Part shown: positions 60,151 through 64,000 of the stretch, piece after piece
How positions within the stretch are numbered: position 1 is the first letter of the stretch
How the letters are laid out: each line of letters begins with the position of its first letter
NCBI GenBank assembly: GCA_942490705.1
Contig: CALNXY010000013.1
Location: 434,001-498,000 of the forward strand
Source: JAGRCP01 sp942490705
GTDB lineage: Bacteria; Chloroflexota; Anaerolineae; Caldilineales; Caldilineaceae
Direction: 5' to 3'
Length of the DNA stretch: 64,000 nucleotides
Notes under the pieces: generated by a model
Told to the model about the DNA's origin: nothing
The model's input: only the letters and a program-made list of their open reading frames with translations
The model's database searches: none
Translations under genes and position numbers: made by a program

Positions 60151-62112
60151 TCAGCGACACTGGTCACTCACTTGCTCGATGCGGATGCGATCGACCTTGG
60201 CGTACGTGCCCAGACTCTGTACCACCGTCTCAAAGCCGGTGCCGCCCGGCTGCAGGCCCTCCCAGCAGAACTCAAAGCTGGCCGGCAGTACGGCTTCGTA
60301 CTCACCAAAGGCAAAGTGATCACGGTACGCGCCATAGTCGGTGGCGCCGATGCGGGCGCGTCCTTCGCCATAGATGGTGACCCGATACTGGCCGGTTTCG
60401 ATGTACGGATAATCGGTTTCACGGCAATAGAGCGCCCAGACGATGCGGTAGTCCGGCGGGCAGTTGGCGTAGTTGCACTCGCTCTCAAAGCCGCTGCAGA
60501 AGTAGTTGTTGACGTTGCGCTGATTGTTCCACGGCGCATCGTCGAAGAACGCACCCGTGCGGGTCGGTGTTGGCGTGGGCGGAGGCGGTTGGTTACCGAG
60601 GAATTCCCACTCCAGCTTGATGACGGCGTCACCCGTTGCTTCAAAGTACTCCAGGCGCAAGGGCAGCGTGCCCTTGGACAGCGTCACGTCACTGCTGACC
60701 GTGCGTCGTGAACCGACGGACCATTCGTCGAGCACAATCTGGTTGCCCACAGTCAAGCGCGCGCCGTCGTCTACTTCCATGGTAAAGCGATAGACGCCTG
60801 TTTGAAATTGCTGGTCGCTGGTCCAACGCACGCTGAAATTGTCTGAAGGGAAGCCCAGGCCGGGGCCGTTACTCCCCCAGTCGAAGTCGATGCGTGGATC
60901 AATGCGCGTGAACGCGGTACGACCGGCGAGATAGGGGTTGTCCCAATAGTAGCCGCGCCATGGGTTCTGGGCCTGACCAGGCGCCGGCGGCGTTGGTGTC
61001 GGCGTTGGCGCGTTGCCGACGTAGGTAAAGTTGGTGCTGGCACGCACCGCGTAATCGTCAGTTGATACCAAGACGGTAACGTCACCCGGTTGCACCGGCG
61101 CGCCGTTGGGCCATTGCCCCGGCATGTTCATCGACATGAAGTATTGGCCCTGGCCATCAGTTACGGTCGATGCATAGCCCGCCGGCTCGCTGCCGCTGCT
61201 CCTGTTGCCGGTGATCAGGCCAGCCAGGTGCGCGGTGACGCGGGTGTTGGCAGGAAAGCCGCCGCCCCAAATGGTGACGGGCGTGTTGGCCGGCCCCGAG
61301 GTCGGCTGGATCAACGCTGTGGCGCTGGTTGCCGGCGGCGTCACGACGGGCGTAGCTTCGAAGCGAAAGGGCGCCGAAGCCTGCTGCTGCAGGTCGGGCG
61401 TCGTCACCACGACGAGCAGCGGACCGCTCTCGATCGACAGTCCGTCCGCCCACTGGCTCGGCATGATGAACGCCATCTGGTAGTTGCCCTGGGCATCAGC
61501 CGTAGCGGACGCATAGACCTGTGCGCCGTTGGCGCTAATTTGCCCGTCAAATTTGCCCAGCAGCACACTCAGCGGTGCATAGGGCGCAAAACCGCTGCCG
61601 CGCACCAGCACCTGGGCGCCGGCCGGGCCGCCGGTTGGGCTCAGAACGGCCGCCGGCCTGTTGGTGACCGGCGTCGGCGTGGGCGTCGGCCACCCCGACG
61701 TAACCGTGAAGGAGGTCGTTGCGCTGACGTTAGAGCCGATGGCAGAGACGACAACCTGTACCGTGCCGGGCTGAACCGCGCTGCCATCGGGCCAGATGGA
61801 GGGCATCATGAAGCCAAGGGTGACCGCGCCATAGGGATCGGTATAGCCGGAGGCGTAGACTTGCGGCCCTGACTGGCCTCCTGACCGCGCACCGACGCCT
61901 GCCAGGAAGAGTTGCACCTGCACACCGCCGGGGAAGCCGCTCCCGCGTGCGGTCACCAATGTGCCAGTGGGACCGGATGAGGGCTGGAGTGAGATCGAGG
62001 CAGTGGTCGACTGCGCAAAGCCGGGCCGGGTGAGCATGAGCGCGCCGGCTAGCAGGCACAAGAACGCGGCACAAGTCACCACGCGTACGAGGTCATTTTG
62101 TAGGCGAATCAT
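60151..62112 (-). CDS. Secreted protein with three IPT-like repeats and a PA14-like domain
   Basis: The 653-residue protein has a signal peptide (VVTCAAFLCLLAGALMLTRPGFAQS), three IPT/TIG-like repeats of about 115 residues (ISLQPSSGPTGTLVTARGSGFP, AVLSPTGGPAGAQVLVRGSGFA, ALIQPTSGPANTPVTIWGGGFP) separated by Thr-Pro linkers, then a PA14-like carbohydrate-binding domain (WRGYYWDNPYLAGRTAFTR, WTSDQQFQTGVYRFTMEVDDGARLTVGNQIVLDEW, LEYFEATGDAVIKLEWE), and a cysteine-containing C-terminal domain. It is probably a surface adhesin or scaffold. ATG 62112 has GGGAG upstream; the ORF runs on to 62262 without support. Confidence 0.85.
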   Translation of the reverse strand: MIRLQNDLVRVVTCAAFLCLLAGALMLTRPGFAQSTTASISLQPSSGPTGTLVTARGSGFPGGVQVQLFLAGVGARSGGQSGPQVYASGYTDPYGAVTLGFMMPSIWPDGSAVQPGTVQVVVSAIGSNVSATTSFTVTSGWPTPTPTPVTNRPAAVLSPTGGPAGAQVLVRGSGFAPYAPLSVLLGKFDGQISANGAQVYASATADAQGNYQMAFIMPSQWADGLSIESGPLLVVVTTPDLQQQASAPFRFEATPVVTPPATSATALIQPTSGPANTPVTIWGGGFPANTRVTAHLAGLITGNRSSGSEPAGYASTVTDGQGQYFMSMNMPGQWPNGAPVQPGDVTVLVSTDDYAVRASTNFTYVGNAPTPTPTPPAPGQAQNPWRGYYWDNPYLAGRTAFTRIDPRIDFDWGSNGPGLGFPSDNFSVRWTSDQQFQTGVYRFTMEVDDGARLTVGNQIVLDEWSVGSRRTVSSDVTLSKGTLPLRLEYFEATGDAVIKLEWEFLGNQPPPPTPTPTRTGAFFDDAPWNNQRNVNNYFCSGFESECNYANCPPDYRIVWALYCRETDYPYIETGQYRVTIYGEGRARIGATDYGAYRDHFAFGEYEAVLPASFEFCWEGLQPGGTGFETVVQSLGTYAKVDRIRIEQVSDQCR

Positions 62113-62617
62113 TAGGTTGAGCTCCCGGGGTGGATGGGTCATAATCAGGCTGCGGATCATTATATTCAGCAAGCATGGTCTTGCGCAATTGTCCCAAAAC
62201 GCAACGATCCAGCTGAGTGATCGCGGCGCCGGTTGAGCCTGTCGAGACCAAAATGCTATCATTTACCTTGATCATTACCTCAAAACAACATCCAGCAATG
62301 CCAACACTGAGCGGGATAGACCCCGCCTCGGCACGGGGCGCCCCGCTGCAGCAGATGAAGATTGCCCTACCGCTACCCGCCGCATCAGCGTTGATCCGCG
62401 GCCCATCTCTTCATATTGCGAATTTCTGTGCTGCATGCGGCTAAGTTGACAGACGGGCTCAGTCTTTTATGATTACTGTGGATGCCGACGGCGGTGATCC
62501 GTTTCCAGCGTCCGAATGAGGATTTTGCTCCATCATCCAACATGGCACAGCGAATGTGCGGGCGGTTCATGTCGCGCTCGTTTGATTTCATCCAAAGCTA
62601 TCGAAAGGAACGACCTT
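62113..62617. other. Intergenic region with one dispersed-repeat copy
   Basis: A 505-bp gap. It holds GCGCCGGTTGAGCCTGTCGA from 62226 and a GATCCGCGGCCCAT phrase near 62393 that also occurs at 59860. No gene recognised; the gap ends with an AAAGGAA ribosome site before 62618. Confidence 0.6.
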
Positions 62618-63586
62618 GTGAACTATACCAACCTCGGCCGGACGGGCCTGACGGTGAGCAGGCTCTGCCTGGGCACCATGAATTTCGGCCCGCGTACCAG
62701 CGAGACCGACAGTTTCGCCATCATGGACTATGCGCTGGACGCCGGCGTCAACTTTTTTGATACGGCCAACCGCTATGGTCGTGAGATCAGCCTCGGTTAC
62801 ACCGAAGAGATCATCGGCCGCTGGCTGGCCCAGGGCGGCCGGCGCGAGCAGATTGTGCTGGCCACAAAGCTCTACGGTCCAATGGGCGATGGCCCCAACG
62901 ACCGCGGCCTCTCAGCCTATCACATCCGCCAGGCGTGCGAAGATAGCCTGCGCCGTCTCCAAACCGATCACATCGATCTTTACCAGATGCATCATATCGA
63001 GCGCAGCACGCCCTGGGAAGAGATTTGGCAGGCCATGGAGCAATTGGTGCGCGAAGGCAAGATCCTCTACGTCGGCTCCAGCAACTTCGCCGGCTGGCAT
63101 ATCGTTCAGGCCAACGAAGCGGCCAAGCAGCGCAACTTCCTCGGCCTGGTCTCGGAGCAGAGTAAGTACAGCCTCAACGAACGCACGGTGGAGTTGGAGG
63201 TGCTGCCGGCCTGCGCGGCCTATGGCTTGGGCGTGATTCCGTGGAGTCCCTTGGGCGGTGGCCTGCTGGGCGGCGTGCTGAAGAAAGTGTCGGAAGGCCG
63301 CCGCGCGTCGGAAGCGATGCAGCGCACGATCGAGGCGCGAAGGGAGCAACTCGAGGCATGGGAGGGGCTTTGCGCCGATCTGGGCGAAGAGCCGGCCGAT
63401 GTGGCCCTGGCCTGGCAGCTGCACAACCCGGTGGTGACGGCGCCGATTATCGGACCGCGCACCATGGAGCAATTTGAAGGCAATCTCCATGCGCTGGAGA
63501 TCAACCTGTCGGACGAAACGTTAACCAAACTGGACGAAATCTGGCCTGGCCCCGGTGGCGCTGCCCCCGAAGCCTATGCCTGGTAA
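62618..63586 (+). CDS. Aldo/keto reductase
   Basis: The 322-residue protein is a paralogue of the reductase at 2613-3611, with the same FFDTANRYG, ATKLYG and QMHHIE tetrad segments, a matching PIIGPRTMEQFEG cofactor site and end (PGPGGAAPEAYAW). The start is the GTG at 62618, preceded by AAAGGAA; the ORF extends to 62516 but the homology begins at the GTG. It is followed after ten bases by a third reductase, so the two are co-transcribed. Confidence 0.9.
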   Translation: MNYTNLGRTGLTVSRLCLGTMNFGPRTSETDSFAIMDYALDAGVNFFDTANRYGREISLGYTEEIIGRWLAQGGRREQIVLATKLYGPMGDGPNDRGLSAYHIRQACEDSLRRLQTDHIDLYQMHHIERSTPWEEIWQAMEQLVREGKILYVGSSNFAGWHIVQANEAAKQRNFLGLVSEQSKYSLNERTVELEVLPACAAYGLGVIPWSPLGGGLLGGVLKKVSEGRRASEAMQRTIEARREQLEAWEGLCADLGEEPADVALAWQLHNPVVTAPIIGPRTMEQFEGNLHALEINLSDETLTKLDEIWPGPGGAAPEAYAW

Positions 63587-63596
63587 GGAGAGCATG

Positions 63597-64000
63597 ATGG
63601 AGTATCGATTTGTAGGCAAAACCGGTTTGCGGGTCAGCGAGCTCTGCCTCGGCACCATGACCTTTGGCCGTGAGGCGGATGAAGCACTGAGCCACACGAT
63701 GATGGACCGCTTCGTTGACGCTGGCGGCACTTTTCTGGATACGGCCAACGTCTACACGCAGGGCGCGTCCGAGGAGATTGTCGGCAGTTGGCTCAAGCAG
63801 CAGCGCCGTGACGATCTGGTCGTGGCGACCAAGGTGCGCTTCCCCATGGGCTCCGGTCCCAACGACGCCGGCCTGAGCCGCAAGCATATCTTGGCCAGCG
63901 TGGAGGATAGCTTGCGGCGGTTGGGCACGGACTACATTGACCTCTACCAGGTTCACTGTTGGGATCGGGCCACGCCGTTGGAAGAGACGCTGAGCACGCT
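63597..64000 (+). CDS. Aldo/keto reductase (3' partial)
   Basis: The first 134 residues are present before the window ends. EYRFVGKTGLRVSELCLGTMTFG starts the barrel, the catalytic Asp and Tyr are in FLDTANVYTQG, Lys is in VVATKVRF and His in YQVHCWD. It differs from its neighbour enough to be a separate paralogue. AAGGAG precedes two ATGs (63594 and 63597); the second gives better spacing. Confidence 0.88.
   Translation, partial: MEYRFVGKTGLRVSELCLGTMTFGREADEALSHTMMDRFVDAGGTFLDTANVYTQGASEEIVGSWLKQQRRDDLVVATKVRFPMGSGPNDAGLSRKHILASVEDSLRRLGTDYIDLYQVHCWDRATPLEETLST

Overview
The window is about 64 kb of moderately GC-rich bacterial chromosome, densely coded on both strands. Several traits point to the Chloroflexota, probably an Anaerolineae or Caldilineae type: many ABC importers with short lipoprotein-anchored binding proteins, secreted proteins with Thr-Pro linkers and beta-sandwich repeats, a MoeA-type protein fused to a PBP-like domain, and a STAND-BTAD regulator. 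That assignment is inferred from gene content only; there is no rRNA gene in the window.

Layout. 1-2.3 kb: end of a sulfurtransferase, two small membrane proteins and a phytanoyl-CoA dioxygenase-like enzyme. 2.6-3.6 kb: an aldo/keto reductase. 4.0-7.8 kb: a TRAP transporter (small permease, universal stress protein, large permease) facing its Tat-exported binding lipoprotein across a perfect 54-bp palindrome. 8.1-13.3 kb: phosphoribosyltransferase, release factor 1, a zinc alcohol dehydrogenase with a small transposon-like repeat inserted at its stop codon, and RecQ. 13.5-17.2 kb: a sugar ABC importer (binding protein plus two permeases, no ATPase) behind a textbook promoter with LacI-family operators. 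17.3-23.8 kb: a molybdenum/selenium/copper block with MoeA, a membrane-anchored multicopper oxidase, a MoeA-PBP fusion, and SelD. SelD is itself a selenoprotein: an in-frame UGA with a downstream SECIS-like hairpin hides its true N-terminus. 23.9-28.8 kb: DinB protein, an rpsF-rpsR-PPIase operon in which S18 carries a very acidic ~100-residue N-terminal tail, a queuosine-tRNA mannosyltransferase-like protein, a zinc-ribbon cold-shock protein and tRNA-Cys. 29-36 kb: a bifunctional penicillin-binding protein with a lipobox, a three-repeat surface protein, and a LysM-FAS1 secreted protein. 36-40.3 kb: DinG-type helicase, proline dehydrogenase and a Nudix hydrolase. 41-45.5 kb: MacB/LolCDE-like ABC exporter, pentapeptide-repeat protein and a PRC-barrel protein. 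45.8-55.9 kb: a 1083-residue STAND/BTAD regulator divergent from a five-component dipeptide-type ABC operon that ends in a nitrilase-family amidohydrolase. 56-62.1 kb: two large secreted proteins, one with the CLCA-type metalloprotease plus VWA architecture, one with three IPT-like repeats and a PA14-like domain. 62.6-64 kb: two more aldo/keto reductases, the last cut by the window edge.

The most notable observations are: (1) the UGA-encoded selenocysteine in SelD with a GGUC-loop hairpin; (2) two copies of a small MITE-like element, each flanked by an intact 9-bp target duplication; (3) a bacterial CLCA-like LamG-protease-VWA protein; (4) the acidic extension on ribosomal protein S18; and (5) a palindrome that gives two convergent genes the same C-terminus. 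All functional statements rest on reading motifs by eye; no database search was run.
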